64,000 nt of DNA from Sporomusa sphaeroides DSM 2875 (lineage in GTDB: Bacteria; Bacillota; Negativicutes; Sporomusales; Sporomusaceae). Shown here in pieces: positions 9,156-17,872 of the stretch (its first letter is position 1; the number at the start of each line of letters is the position of its first letter). Below the pieces are notes generated by a model. That model saw nothing but the letters and a program-made list of their open reading frames with translations. It was not told the DNA's origin and did no database searches. The stretch spans positions 807,501 to 871,500 of the forward strand of contig NZ_CP146991.1 of NCBI RefSeq assembly GCF_001941975.2, in the 5' to 3' direction. Position numbers and translations under genes: made by a program.

Positions 9156-11045
9156 ATGTTAGCTAATGAAAACTGGACAATGCAAAAACAAAAGCAAAAA
9201 CGGCGGCGTGTCATTGTGCAGGTCGGTATTTTGCTTATCATTGCATTTTTTTCCATCAATGCCCTGCTAACGTTAAAAACATACAAGCCATATGCCGAGC
9301 AAAACGTCGCCATGTCCTCCACGCTGGATACAGGTTTTGTCGCTTTGTCCTATTTCGGGGTAGCGCGTAAAAGCGAACAGCCCCTGATTGGCATAGATCG
9401 GCTGCATGAACATCTTAAGGCACTGAAAGATCAGGGCTATGTCACCATAACTCAGGCTGATATTCTTGCATATTATCAGTCAGGCAAGCCGCTGCCGGCG
9501 AAAGCATTGTTTTTGATGTTTGAAGACGGACGGCGTGATACGGCTATTTTTTCGCAAAAAATTTTAGAAGAACTTAATTTTAAAGGGACAATGCTCACTT
9601 ATCCCGAAAATTTTAAGAAAAAAGACCCGAAATTCCTGGTGCCTGATGATCTGATTGATTTAGAAAAGACAACCTTCTGGGAAATGGGTACAAACGGCTA
9701 CCGCTTGGCCTTTATTAATGTCTTTGACCGGTATGACAACTATCTGGGCGAGCTTGACCCCTTAAAGCACGCTAAGGTCGCGCCTTATCTTAGTCGCAAA
9801 TATAACCATTATCTGATGGATTATATCCGGGATGAATACGGCGTGCCGAAGGAAAGCTACGCCAGAATGCGCGAACGCATTTCCTATGATTATGAAATTC
9901 TGGAGGATATTTACGCAAAACAGCTTGGCTATGTGCCCCGCCTGTATATTCTCATGCATTCCAACACCGGCAGTTTTGGCAACAATGATCGGGTAAGTGC
10001 TGTAAATGAGTACTGGATTAATAAGCTATTTACTATGAATTTCAACCGTGAGGGTTATTCATTTAACAAGCAGGGCAGCAGCTTATATGACTTGACCCGG
10101 ATGCAGCCCCAGGCCTATTGGCATACTAATCATCTTTTGATGCGGATTAAATATGACATCAATCAGAATGTCGAGTTTGTCCAGGGCGATGCTGATAAGC
10201 ATCGGAACTGGGAAACGATCAAGGGCGCAGCCGAGATGATGGATGAAACCATTGTTCTTACTTCCCTGCCGCAGGATCGAGGCTTACTGCGTTTGAAAAA
10301 CGACAAAACCTTCCGGAACGTCAGCCTGTCGGTAAATTTAAAGGGAAATAGGCTGGGAATGCAGAAGATTTATTTACGTGCTGATAAAGATTTAACCCAT
10401 TATGTTGCTGTTGCCATTTTTAACAATAGCCTGTACGTCACCGAGAAAACCGGTGGTGCTGAGCAAGAGCTATATAAGTTAGATCTTGACAGCCACGATG
10501 GGAAAATCCCTGTTTCCATTCCCCAGGATAAAAAAGCTGCAGAAATGAAAGCACTGGAAGTCTTTGCCCGATATGCGCCTTCCGCCAGCCAGGCAAAAAT
10601 ATATACTGAACGCCTGCAGGAAAAGAGCGGGGAGGATGCGCCAACAGTTGATGAAGGTGCCGATCAGTACGTGCCTGTCATCAGTCCGCATCAAAAAGGC
10701 AACAGAAATGTAAATCTGACGCTTAAGGGGAAAGACCTGCGCGTTGTAATTGATGAGAAGGAAGCCGCTGCCGTGAAGGTATCGGCGCTAAATACCGGTT
10801 TGGTATATCTCGAAACAGCCTGGGGCGGCTGGGGCTTTAGCCAGCGGAATCTGGCCGATGATGTTTATGATGGTGTGTTTGAACAGCTTGTTATTATGGA
10901 AAATACCGGGGCTGAGCAGGAAGCCGTCGTGTTTGACAGCCGCCGTAAAAGCTTTGATGGCATGATATTTAAGGCCAAACAATATTGGAATATAGTGCTC
11001 GACTGGTTTATGCCCCGTACCCCGTTTGATGAACAGGATAAATAG
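9156..11045 (+). CDS. Polysaccharide deacetylase-like membrane protein with C-terminal beta-sandwich
   Basis: A 629-residue protein with one N-terminal membrane segment (VGILLIIAFFSINALLTL). Residues about 60-330 resemble the deacetylase half of PgaB/IcaB proteins: LHEHLKALKDQGYVTIT and then FLMFEDGRRDT, where classical enzymes have TFDDG. The next motif is WEMGTNGY instead of a His-pair motif, so zinc-dependent catalysis is doubtful. Residues about 345-600 (FRNVSLSVNLKGN, HYVAVAIFNNSLYV) read as a laminin-G/concanavalin-like beta-sandwich, which could bind carbohydrate. It follows the synthase by 4 bases and precedes the GH18-like lipoprotein. A polymer-binding or modifying role in the same secretion complex is inferred; an active hydrolase or esterase is not excluded. 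Confidence 0.7.
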   Translation: MLANENWTMQKQKQKRRRVIVQVGILLIIAFFSINALLTLKTYKPYAEQNVAMSSTLDTGFVALSYFGVARKSEQPLIGIDRLHEHLKALKDQGYVTITQADILAYYQSGKPLPAKALFLMFEDGRRDTAIFSQKILEELNFKGTMLTYPENFKKKDPKFLVPDDLIDLEKTTFWEMGTNGYRLAFINVFDRYDNYLGELDPLKHAKVAPYLSRKYNHYLMDYIRDEYGVPKESYARMRERISYDYEILEDIYAKQLGYVPRLYILMHSNTGSFGNNDRVSAVNEYWINKLFTMNFNREGYSFNKQGSSLYDLTRMQPQAYWHTNHLLMRIKYDINQNVEFVQGDADKHRNWETIKGAAEMMDETIVLTSLPQDRGLLRLKNDKTFRNVSLSVNLKGNRLGMQKIYLRADKDLTHYVAVAIFNNSLYVTEKTGGAEQELYKLDLDSHDGKIPVSIPQDKKAAEMKALEVFARYAPSASQAKIYTERLQEKSGEDAPTVDEGADQYVPVISPHQKGNRNVNLTLKGKDLRVVIDEKEAAAVKVSALNTGLVYLETAWGGWGFSQRNLADDVYDGVFEQLVIMENTGAEQEAVVFDSRRKSFDGMIFKAKQYWNIVLDWFMPRTPFDEQDK

Positions 11046-11118
11046 GTGATAAACTGTACATCGAACAGGGGACGCTGCATTATTGTCAATTTGTAAAAGA
11101 TAGGCAGGAGGTGGTAAC

Positions 11119-12156
11119 GTGAAACATACTAAATGGAAAACGGCATTTATAATGCTGTTTTTGTTTATCCCGCTGATCTTGCTGGCAGGCTGTGTTGGCA
11201 ATCCGGCATCGGCAATTTCGCCTGTCCCCAAGGCACCGCTAAAACTGTCAGCCTGGATTGCCTATTGGGATATTCCCGCTGGGGAAAAAGACCTGCGTCG
11301 CATAGGCAGGAAATTGGACAAGCTGTCCTATTTTGCCGCAGCTTTTGATCAGGATGACAGGCTTGTTATACCACAAGAATTGACAGCCCTTAGGGAGAAG
11401 CATAAAAAAGACAAGGTAAAAGCTCAAGGCTATCTAACCTTTGTCAACGACAAGACTAATGCTGACGGTTCATTTATCCTCAAAGACACGGAGGTTCTTT
11501 GCCGCTTGTTGGCAGACGAAGCAGCCATGGATAAGCATATTGCCGAGATCATTGGTCTGACCCGGCAATATGGCTATGACGGCATTGAAATTGACTATGA
11601 ACGGATATGGAAAGATGATTTTGTCCGGCAGGTATTTCCTGTGTTCATCAGCAAACTGTACCTTGCTTCATCAAAGCAAAATATCCCGCTCAGGGTGGTG
11701 CTTGAACCGGGTATACCTTTTAAGGAGGCTGCTTTTACCCAAGGACCTGAGTATGTGGTCATGCTCTATAACCTTTACGGCATTCACAGTGACCCCGGCC
11801 CTAAAGCTGACCCCGCTTTCATCAAGCGAACAATCAATCGTATGGAAGCATTGCCCGGCCCTAAAGCCATTGCTTTGGCGACCGGCGGCGCCAGTTGGGG
11901 TGATAACGGTGAGAAAAAATTTATAACAGAGCAGGAAGCCAAGACATTGGCCGCAGTCTATGATGTTGAACCTGTCAGAGATGAAGCCAGCCAATGTCTG
12001 GTATTTACGTACACGAAAGCCGGTGTTTCCTATCAGGTATGGTACGCGGATGTCAAAACCCTGAGTTATTGGGCAGCCACTGCCAATGAACAGGGCATTG
12101 CAAATATTACTATTTGGCGTCTTGGCGGCAATATTGATCTTCACGAAATAAACTGA
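11119..12156 (+). CDS. GH18-like glycosidase lipoprotein
   Basis: A 345-residue protein with a lipoprotein signal (LFIPLILLAGC, Cys about 25). The body is a TIM-barrel-like glycosidase. YDGIEIDYERI at about 152-162 is the GH18 motif DGxxxDxE with the catalytic Glu kept. MLYNLYGIHSD, YQVWYAD and ANITIWRLGG are the other strand-end signatures of this family. GH18 enzymes cut beta-1,4-GlcNAc polymers; close relatives act on peptidoglycan or spore cortex. As the last gene of the operon it probably trims or releases the exported polymer, like the hydrolase half of PgaB but on a separate lipoprotein. GTG start behind GGAGGTGG. A strong terminator follows. Confidence 0.82.
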   Translation: MKHTKWKTAFIMLFLFIPLILLAGCVGNPASAISPVPKAPLKLSAWIAYWDIPAGEKDLRRIGRKLDKLSYFAAAFDQDDRLVIPQELTALREKHKKDKVKAQGYLTFVNDKTNADGSFILKDTEVLCRLLADEAAMDKHIAEIIGLTRQYGYDGIEIDYERIWKDDFVRQVFPVFISKLYLASSKQNIPLRVVLEPGIPFKEAAFTQGPEYVVMLYNLYGIHSDPGPKADPAFIKRTINRMEALPGPKAIALATGGASWGDNGEKKFITEQEAKTLAAVYDVEPVRDEASQCLVFTYTKAGVSYQVWYADVKTLSYWAATANEQGIANITIWRLGGNIDLHEIN

Positions 12157-12200
12157 TTTGGTTAACCAAACGTAGAACCAGCTGACCGACCGGTACCGGC

Positions 12201-12255
12201 AAAGGGGCTTCTGTGACTGTATTTCCTACCGTCACAGAAGCCCCTTTACTTTTGT
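12201..12255 (+). terminator. Terminator of the exopolysaccharide operon
   Basis: A perfect 17-bp inverted repeat, AAAGGGGCTTCTGTGAC (12201-12217) and its complement (12231-12247), followed by ACTTTTGT. It separates the operon from the receptor-regulator gene at 12330. Confidence 0.85.
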
Positions 12256-12329
12256 ATCTCTGCTTAGCTTATTGAATATTTTTTTTATAGTTGGTAAACT
12301 AAAGGCACACTGTAAGATCGGAGATAAAG

Positions 12330-15146
12330 ATGAGAAAAAGTTGGCTTATGCCGGTTTTTATCTGTTTGACGCTGGTGGCCGGACTGATCCTGCTTGCTTT
12401 CTACGGAGAAGTGGACCCGGCGAATCACCGTTTTTTAACAAATGACTGGGAGTATTCATGGGGGGACCGCGATCCACAGCACCCGGAAGCCGGTGAGTGG
12501 CTGCCAAAGCAGGGCTCCGGCCGGCCGGAGGGCTACAACGGTCAAAACTACTTGTGGCTGCGTGTGCCTTTGCCGCCGGCGTCGGTCAAAACTCCTACTG
12601 TGTTTACGGAATTTGTACACCAGAGCCTGCAGGTGTATGTAGACGGCACGGCTGTATATCAATATGGCCCTATGCCGGTCCCGCCGGGAGAAAAGCTGCG
12701 CCTCTGGCTTCCTTATCATATTATCCCGCTGCCGGACGATGCTCCCGGTAAAATGCTGTATTTCCGTATTTCTTCGTCCTCTCCGTCTATCGGCATTTTC
12801 GGCGGTGTGGAATATGGTCCCATGTGGGGCATGTACAAATATAAAAATATGATTGAATTTCTGAAATTCTGCGTGTTCTCGCTGCTCACGGCGGCAGGCT
12901 TGTGGTCGCTGATTGTCTACCTGTATGACCGCAAAAAGACGGTGTATCTGGCCTTTGCCGCCAATGCTCTGTGTGGGGCCGGCATCCTTTTTTGCACTAC
13001 CTATAGTTCATTTTTGTTTTATCCGAATCCTGACTTCTGGAATAACTGGATTATTGTGACCAGCCTAAGCTGGAAGATTGTATGGCTACAGTTTCTTATG
13101 TATATCGTAACAGATGTCTGGCGCCGGACGGTGCGGCGTCTGGTCTGGCTGACAGTGGCTTTTTCCTGCCTGCAGATGGCGGCCGCAGTCATGAATCCGC
13201 TGTGGATACAAAGCGTTATGGTTGTTAATATGGTATACAGTATTGGCTGTTACCTGGCTGTGTTGTATTTCTGCCGCTCGCAATTGCGCTTTAACCGGGA
13301 AGCGCAGCTTTATGCCGGCGGCATATCGGTCTGGATGGCGGCAAGTACGGTTGACGCTTTTAATATCGTGGGTGTTATTCATGCACACCTGCTCATTGGC
13401 TGGCTGGGGCAACTGGCTGAAACGTCAAGTCTGGCTGCCATTTTAGCGCTGCGCTACGTGAGCACCCGCAGCCGCCTGCAAAGGTATGCACAGGAACTGG
13501 AAGAGCTTGCGGCCACTTTAGAGACTAAGGTGACCGAGCGCACTGAGAAGTTATCCATCCAAAAAGCCTGTCTGGAACAACTGTTTGCCAACTCGCCTGA
13601 TGCCATTGTCACGCTTGATCCAGAGTACCGGGTCACCAAGGTCAATCCGGCGTTTACCGCCCTGTTCGGCTATACGGCCCGGGAGGCGGAAGGCCGGAGC
13701 ATTGGCCGGCTGCTGTGTGTGCCAGGCGATACACCGGCGGAAGAACATATTCTTGATTGTCCGGACCGGGCTTCGGGCGTTCCGCTGGATATTGTGCGGC
13801 GGCATAAAGACGGTAATTCAGTGGCCATAGCGCTTACGGCGTTTCCATTTGTCACGGAGAGTGGTGAAACCGGCGTTTGTGCCGTCTACCGGGATATTTC
13901 GCGGTGGGCTCTGACCAAGCGCAATCTTATGGACAGTGAGCGCAAATACCGGCTGCTGGCGGAAAATCTCGACGCCGTCGTCTGGCTGATAGATTTTGAT
14001 CAGCGGCCGATTTACATCAGTCCCTCGCTGGAACGACTGACCGGGTATACGCTGACCGAATACCTGCGGCAGCCGCTGCTTAAAGAGAAAAACCGGCGGT
14101 TGCAGGCAGCTGTCGATGAGGTGTGGGACGCATACCGGCAGGGGAAAAAACGGGATACCCCGGTGGTGCTGGAGGAAGAGAAACGCACCAGGGACGGCTG
14201 CCTGATCTGGATTGAATCAACGGTGAATATCGCCTATGACGAAAACGGGGAAGCTCTGGGCATTCTGGGAGTCAGCCGCGACATCACGGCAAGAAAACGT
14301 ACGGAGAAATTGCTGTCGCTTGCCTATGAACGGAAGCGGCTCAACCACTTCTTCAACGATCTACTGGACGGCGTACTGCCTTTTGAGCAGGATATCTATA
14401 ACCGCGCGCGTCAATTGCGCGTGAATTTGCCGCAATCTTTCGCTGTATGTTTCTGTCAGGTGGAAGACAGCCGGCACAGTGCCGGCTCCGAAGGACAGGA
14501 CATGCTGCTGGATGAGGTGGCTGACCGTCTGAACCGGCAGGACGGTCTGGCGGCGTGGAACTTCTCCGGCGGCATTGGGGTAATATGCCGCCTGCCCCTG
14601 CCTTATGGCGGCCGGCAGTCAGAACAGGCAGAGGCCGCCCTCTGTCTGAAGCTGCTGCTGGAGGAGTTTCCCGGCGTGCGTTTCAGCATCGGCGTAGCCG
14701 ACTATTCTACTTCCCTGGCGGACTTTAACAACCGGTTCCGGCATGCTGTCACTGCCGCCAGGATCGGCCGCCGGCGCCGGGAAGACAGTTGTATCCAGTA
14801 CTATGAAGAGTGCGGCATTGACGAGATATTTGATAACTTCGCCGGTACCCGGGAAGCCGAAGCCTTTGTCCGCCGGGTTCTGGGACCCTTGTATGATTAT
14901 GACCGGGATAATGGCACCGAGCTGGTGGAAACGCTGAGCCATATATTATCGCGGGGCACTTTGCGGGAGATTGCGGACATGATGCATATTCATCCTAAAA
15001 CGATTGCCGCCCGCAAGCAGCGTATTGAGCAAATATTAAACATTTCATTGGATTCCTTTGAGGAGCGGATGACTCTTGGAGCGGCTTTGCAGATTGATAA
15101 ATGCAGACTTGATTCAGGTGGAGTCTTAACTCCAGCTGAATCCTAG
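12330..15146 (+). CDS. 7TM receptor fused to PAS domains and a PucR-type DNA-binding domain
   Basis: A 938-residue protein. After a first membrane segment (LMPVFICLTLVAGLILLAFY) there is an extracellular domain (about 30-165) with the look of the jelly-roll sensor of 7TMR-DISM receptors. Seven hydrophobic helices follow (about 170-395), then a coiled coil, two PAS domains (about 415-530 and 540-655), a CdaR/PucR GGDEF-like region (about 665-840) and a C-terminal PucR HTH. The HTH includes TLREIADMMHIHPKTIAARK and QRIEQILNIS (about 880-915). A membrane-bound one-component transcription factor is the simplest reading. The C-terminal half is clearly homologous to the protein at 18300. The target is unknown; the adjacent exopolysaccharide operon and Sia-like operon are candidates. 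ATG behind GGAG. Confidence 0.85.
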   Translation: MRKSWLMPVFICLTLVAGLILLAFYGEVDPANHRFLTNDWEYSWGDRDPQHPEAGEWLPKQGSGRPEGYNGQNYLWLRVPLPPASVKTPTVFTEFVHQSLQVYVDGTAVYQYGPMPVPPGEKLRLWLPYHIIPLPDDAPGKMLYFRISSSSPSIGIFGGVEYGPMWGMYKYKNMIEFLKFCVFSLLTAAGLWSLIVYLYDRKKTVYLAFAANALCGAGILFCTTYSSFLFYPNPDFWNNWIIVTSLSWKIVWLQFLMYIVTDVWRRTVRRLVWLTVAFSCLQMAAAVMNPLWIQSVMVVNMVYSIGCYLAVLYFCRSQLRFNREAQLYAGGISVWMAASTVDAFNIVGVIHAHLLIGWLGQLAETSSLAAILALRYVSTRSRLQRYAQELEELAATLETKVTERTEKLSIQKACLEQLFANSPDAIVTLDPEYRVTKVNPAFTALFGYTAREAEGRSIGRLLCVPGDTPAEEHILDCPDRASGVPLDIVRRHKDGNSVAIALTAFPFVTESGETGVCAVYRDISRWALTKRNLMDSERKYRLLAENLDAVVWLIDFDQRPIYISPSLERLTGYTLTEYLRQPLLKEKNRRLQAAVDEVWDAYRQGKKRDTPVVLEEEKRTRDGCLIWIESTVNIAYDENGEALGILGVSRDITARKRTEKLLSLAYERKRLNHFFNDLLDGVLPFEQDIYNRARQLRVNLPQSFAVCFCQVEDSRHSAGSEGQDMLLDEVADRLNRQDGLAAWNFSGGIGVICRLPLPYGGRQSEQAEAALCLKLLLEEFPGVRFSIGVADYSTSLADFNNRFRHAVTAARIGRRRREDSCIQYYEECGIDEIFDNFAGTREAEAFVRRVLGPLYDYDRDNGTELVETLSHILSRGTLREIADMMHIHPKTIAARKQRIEQILNISLDSFEERMTLGAALQIDKCRLDSGGVLTPAES

Positions 15147-15152
15147 TCGGAA

Positions 15153-15245
15153 TTATCCAGGGGCTTACTCGCTCGCCTGTGCCCGTAGGGGTATAACTTC
15201 CGCTTATAGAAGCGGGAGTCTTAGAGCGAGTTGGCCATCGGATAA
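15153..15245 (+). ncRNA. Three-helix structured element, class not recognised
   Basis: Nested complementary arms: TTATCC (15153-15158) with GGATAA (15240-15245), ACTCGCTC (15167-15174) with GAGCGAGT (15224-15231), and CTTCCGCTT (15197-15205) with AAGCGGGAG (15210-15218, one G:U). The element begins 7 bases after the receptor-regulator stop codon. It could be a structured RNA, a mobile-element end (some IS200/IS605-type ends fold like this) or a complex terminator. No T-run follows. Confidence 0.45.
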
Positions 15246-15383
15246 ATGTTGCCGGCAGGAAATGGGGAGAGAGTCATGACCAATTGTTGTTTCCTATGCT
15301 TTTTATCCCAATATTAGGCGGATATGGATCACAGGGATAATGGCAGGGTCTATTTTAGGGTACTTTTTTATCCGCACGGATAA

Positions 15384-15413
15384 TGGACAGTAATGATAGT
15401 ATTTTTCTATAAT
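15384..15413 (+). promoter_or_regulatory. Candidate promoter of the Sia-like operon
   Basis: TGGACA (15384-15389), an 18-base spacer and TATAAT (15408-15413), about 80 bases before the V4R gene. It lies in the 347-base gap 15147-15493. Apart from this promoter, the three-helix element and a short hairpin (TTATCCGCACGGATAA, about 15369-15384), I see nothing else in that gap. Confidence 0.5.
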
Positions 15414-15493
15414 TAAGATTAATGCCAAAAAAACTTTGTGTCCGGTTTTTCTTGACACTTCCAATCAAATTATGAGGATGGAGAGTGGATTGT

Positions 15494-16027
15494 ATGTATA
15501 AATTTAAAGCCGACAATCAAACCGAACCTTTCAACTGGGAAATGCTTGGTGATGTTGGTATCGGCAGAGCTAATCTGGGGGCCGACATGCCGGTGCTGGT
15601 GTACCGGTTGTTTCAATTTACCTTGCGGGATGTGCTGACACGGACATATGGAGCACAGCAGGCAAGTTCCCTGCTGCGCGCCGCCGGCAAGCTGGCCGGT
15701 GAGGAGTTCTGCAAAAATCTGCTGGATAAAAGCCTTGATTTCGAAGGGTTTGTGGCCCAGCTGCAACAGAAATTATCTGATTTAAAAATCGGGATCCTGC
15801 GCCTGGAATCAGCCGATATGGAAAAAATGGAATTTGTCCTTACGGTGGAGGAGGATTTGGATTGTTCCGGGCTGCCCATTACCGAGGAATCGGTTTGTGA
15901 TTACGATGAAGGGTTTATTGCCGGAATTTTAAATGTATATACGGGAAAAAGTTTCACAGTAAAGGAAATTGACTGCTGGTCTACCGGTGATCGAACCTGC
16001 CGTTTCCGCGTTACCTGTGATAATTGA
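15494..16027 (+). CDS. V4R (4-vinyl reductase) domain sensor protein
   Basis: About 177 residues. LGDVGIGRANLGADMPVLVYRL and GAQQASSLLRAAGKLAGEEFC, then CDYDEGFIAGILNVYTGKSFTVKE and CWSTGDRTCRFRVT at the C-terminus, match the V4R fold used as a small-molecule-binding domain. No enzyme domain is attached. As first gene of an operon with a PP2C phosphatase, SiaB-like kinase and SiaC-like protein, it is the likely input sensor (inference). The final Cys residues (CW..GDRTC) could bind a metal or ligand. ATG 15494 has GGAG 10 bases upstream; GTG 15485 in frame is also possible. Confidence 0.8.
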   Translation: MYKFKADNQTEPFNWEMLGDVGIGRANLGADMPVLVYRLFQFTLRDVLTRTYGAQQASSLLRAAGKLAGEEFCKNLLDKSLDFEGFVAQLQQKLSDLKIGILRLESADMEKMEFVLTVEEDLDCSGLPITEESVCDYDEGFIAGILNVYTGKSFTVKEIDCWSTGDRTCRFRVTCDN

Positions 16028-16039
16028 GCAGCAGTCTGG

Positions 16040-17272
16040 GTGAAGGATATGAAGAATGCAGAATTAGATACATTAGAACAACTGCGGGCTGGCATACGGC
16101 TATTGGCAAAAGGAAGGTATCCGGAGACAGTTTCTGCCGATGGCTGCAGCGAACTGGTAGGAGAGATTGTTTACCTGTTCAACCAGATAGCCGGACATTT
16201 CAAGGAATTATATGAATATGCCGTGCCGCTGGCACGCGGCAATCTGCAAGTGGAACGGCCGGGTAAAACCAACTTTCTGGCAGGCAGTTTGAAGGAGCTT
16301 CATTCCAAGCTCAACCATTTAACCTGGCAGGCGCAGCAAATTGAAAAAGGCGACTATAAACAGCGGGTTGATTTTATGGGAGAATTCTCCCAGGCGTTTA
16401 ACTCCATGGTTAGCAAGCTGGAAGAACGCGAACTGCGCTTAAAGGAAGAGATTCTGGTCCGCCAGCAGGCCGAAGCCGAGGTACGGGAGCAGAATAAACT
16501 GATTACCGACAGTATTCATTATGCGGCTGTTATTCAGCAGTCAGTCTTGCCTGAACCGGCATTTTTGCACAATTATCTTGCCGAGTCTTTTATTATTTGG
16601 CGGCCCCGGGATATTGTCGGCGGTGATTTTTACTGGTACGCGCCCTGTGCCGGCGGCTTCATGGCTGCCGTCATTGACTGCACCGGCCATGGAGTGCCGG
16701 GAGCTTTTATGACGCTGGCCGTTAATCAGATGTTAAAACAACTGCTGGATGAAGACCGGGATTATCAACCGTCTGCTGTCCTGACTTTTTTGGATGAAAA
16801 ATTTCATGAGACCTTTTACGCGAATACTGTGACCAAAGAGCGGCTGTACGCCGGTTTGGATATGGGGCTGGTGAAGGTGGATACGGTTGCGCAAAAGGTT
16901 GTATTTGCCGGTGCCAGGCTGCCGCTTTTTCATGTTCACGACGGGAACCTCAGGGAAATTCCCGGATCGCGCCGTAGTGTAGGTTATGAAAAGAAGAGCC
17001 GCCTGGGCAGAAAAGCCCGGAGTGTTCCTTTTGAGAACCGGGAATTCTATTATGAGCCCGGAGACGGGCTGTATTTATCTACAGATGGTTTTTTTGATCA
17101 ACATGGAGAGAACCCTGATCCTTTCGGCATCGACAGGTTTGCCGAACTAGTAGCAGAATATTTCCCGCTGGCCATGAAAGACCAGAAAACGGCATTGTTA
17201 CAGAGTCTTGAAGCCTATATGGGGATGGAAGCACAGCGGGATGACATTACCGTTATGGGGCTCAAGTTTTAA
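16040..17272 (+). CDS. SiaA-like PP2C (SpoIIE-type) phosphatase, soluble
   Basis: A 410-residue protein. The N-terminus has HAMP-like helices (LARGNLQVERP, QQIEKGDYKQRVDFMGEF) but no membrane segment, then a coiled coil (about 125-165) and a PP2C/SpoIIE domain. Metal-site motifs are visible: IVGGDFYW (about 193), VIDCTGHGVPGAFM (about 211), LSTDGFFDQHG (about 347) and QRDDITVMG (about 398). By family it dephosphorylates a SpoIIAA-like partner, here SiaC (17873). Unlike P. aeruginosa SiaA it has no periplasmic sensor; the upstream V4R protein may supply the signal. The GTG start at 16040 has a poor ribosome site 13 bases behind the V4R stop, suggesting translational coupling. Confidence 0.87.
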   Translation: MKDMKNAELDTLEQLRAGIRLLAKGRYPETVSADGCSELVGEIVYLFNQIAGHFKELYEYAVPLARGNLQVERPGKTNFLAGSLKELHSKLNHLTWQAQQIEKGDYKQRVDFMGEFSQAFNSMVSKLEERELRLKEEILVRQQAEAEVREQNKLITDSIHYAAVIQQSVLPEPAFLHNYLAESFIIWRPRDIVGGDFYWYAPCAGGFMAAVIDCTGHGVPGAFMTLAVNQMLKQLLDEDRDYQPSAVLTFLDEKFHETFYANTVTKERLYAGLDMGLVKVDTVAQKVVFAGARLPLFHVHDGNLREIPGSRRSVGYEKKSRLGRKARSVPFENREFYYEPGDGLYLSTDGFFDQHGENPDPFGIDRFAELVAEYFPLAMKDQKTALLQSLEAYMGMEAQRDDITVMGLKF

Positions 17273-17291
17273 GGAGGTTGGGGAAATAAGT

Positions 17292-17852
17292 ATGATCAAT
17301 GAACAACTACATCGGCTTATTGGCGAGTTAAGCAGTTATGGCATCATTGTCAGTTTTAACGGTTCTTTTACTCAGGGAATTATTGAGGAAATCGGAACAG
17401 CCATTACATCCTATCTGCAGGAAGAAAAGAATACGGAAGAGACAGACATTCATAATGTATTTTCGGTTTATATTGAGCAGTCTCAGAATATCAAAAATTA
17501 TTTTCTGAAAAGCGACGGACCGGACAAACACGAAATCAGCCGCAGGGCTTTTGAAAGTATCATTGTCATCGGTCGTCAGACAGACCGCTTTTTTGTTTGT
17601 TCAGGCAATCTGGTCAGCCATGAAGATGCCAAAGTGTTAAAGGAAAAGATTGATTATATTAACTCAATGGATAAAGACCAGCTGAAAAAATACTATAAAG
17701 AAAAGCTTAAAGCCAGGAGGTCAGATAGTAACTACGATAGCGCCGGTCTGGGGATTATTGATATGGCTCGCAAAGCGACGGCTCCGCTCGATTATATGTT
17801 TGTATCGCGCGATGAGAAGTATTCTTTTTTCACTTTAAAAGTCAGTCTGTAG
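17292..17852 (+). CDS. siaB: SiaB-family protein kinase (DUF6272)
   Basis: 186 residues. ISYGII-type beginning with SSYGIIVSFNGSFTQGIIEEIG, a central VIGRQTDRFFVCSGNLV and a C-terminal LGIIDMARKATAPLDYMF. Family assignment is by overall pattern, length and position between a PP2C phosphatase and a SiaC protein. In P. aeruginosa SiaB is the Ser/Thr kinase that phosphorylates SiaC and opposes SiaA. The G-L-G-I-I-D-M-A segment near residue 155 resembles the G-box of GHKL-type kinases. ATG 17292 follows AAGGAGG; the earlier in-frame ATG at 17208 lies inside the phosphatase gene and is not used. Confidence 0.85.
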   Translation: MINEQLHRLIGELSSYGIIVSFNGSFTQGIIEEIGTAITSYLQEEKNTEETDIHNVFSVYIEQSQNIKNYFLKSDGPDKHEISRRAFESIIVIGRQTDRFFVCSGNLVSHEDAKVLKEKIDYINSMDKDQLKKYYKEKLKARRSDSNYDSAGLGIIDMARKATAPLDYMFVSRDEKYSFFTLKVSL

Positions 17853-17872
17853 CCGGCAAGGAGGGTTTATTA

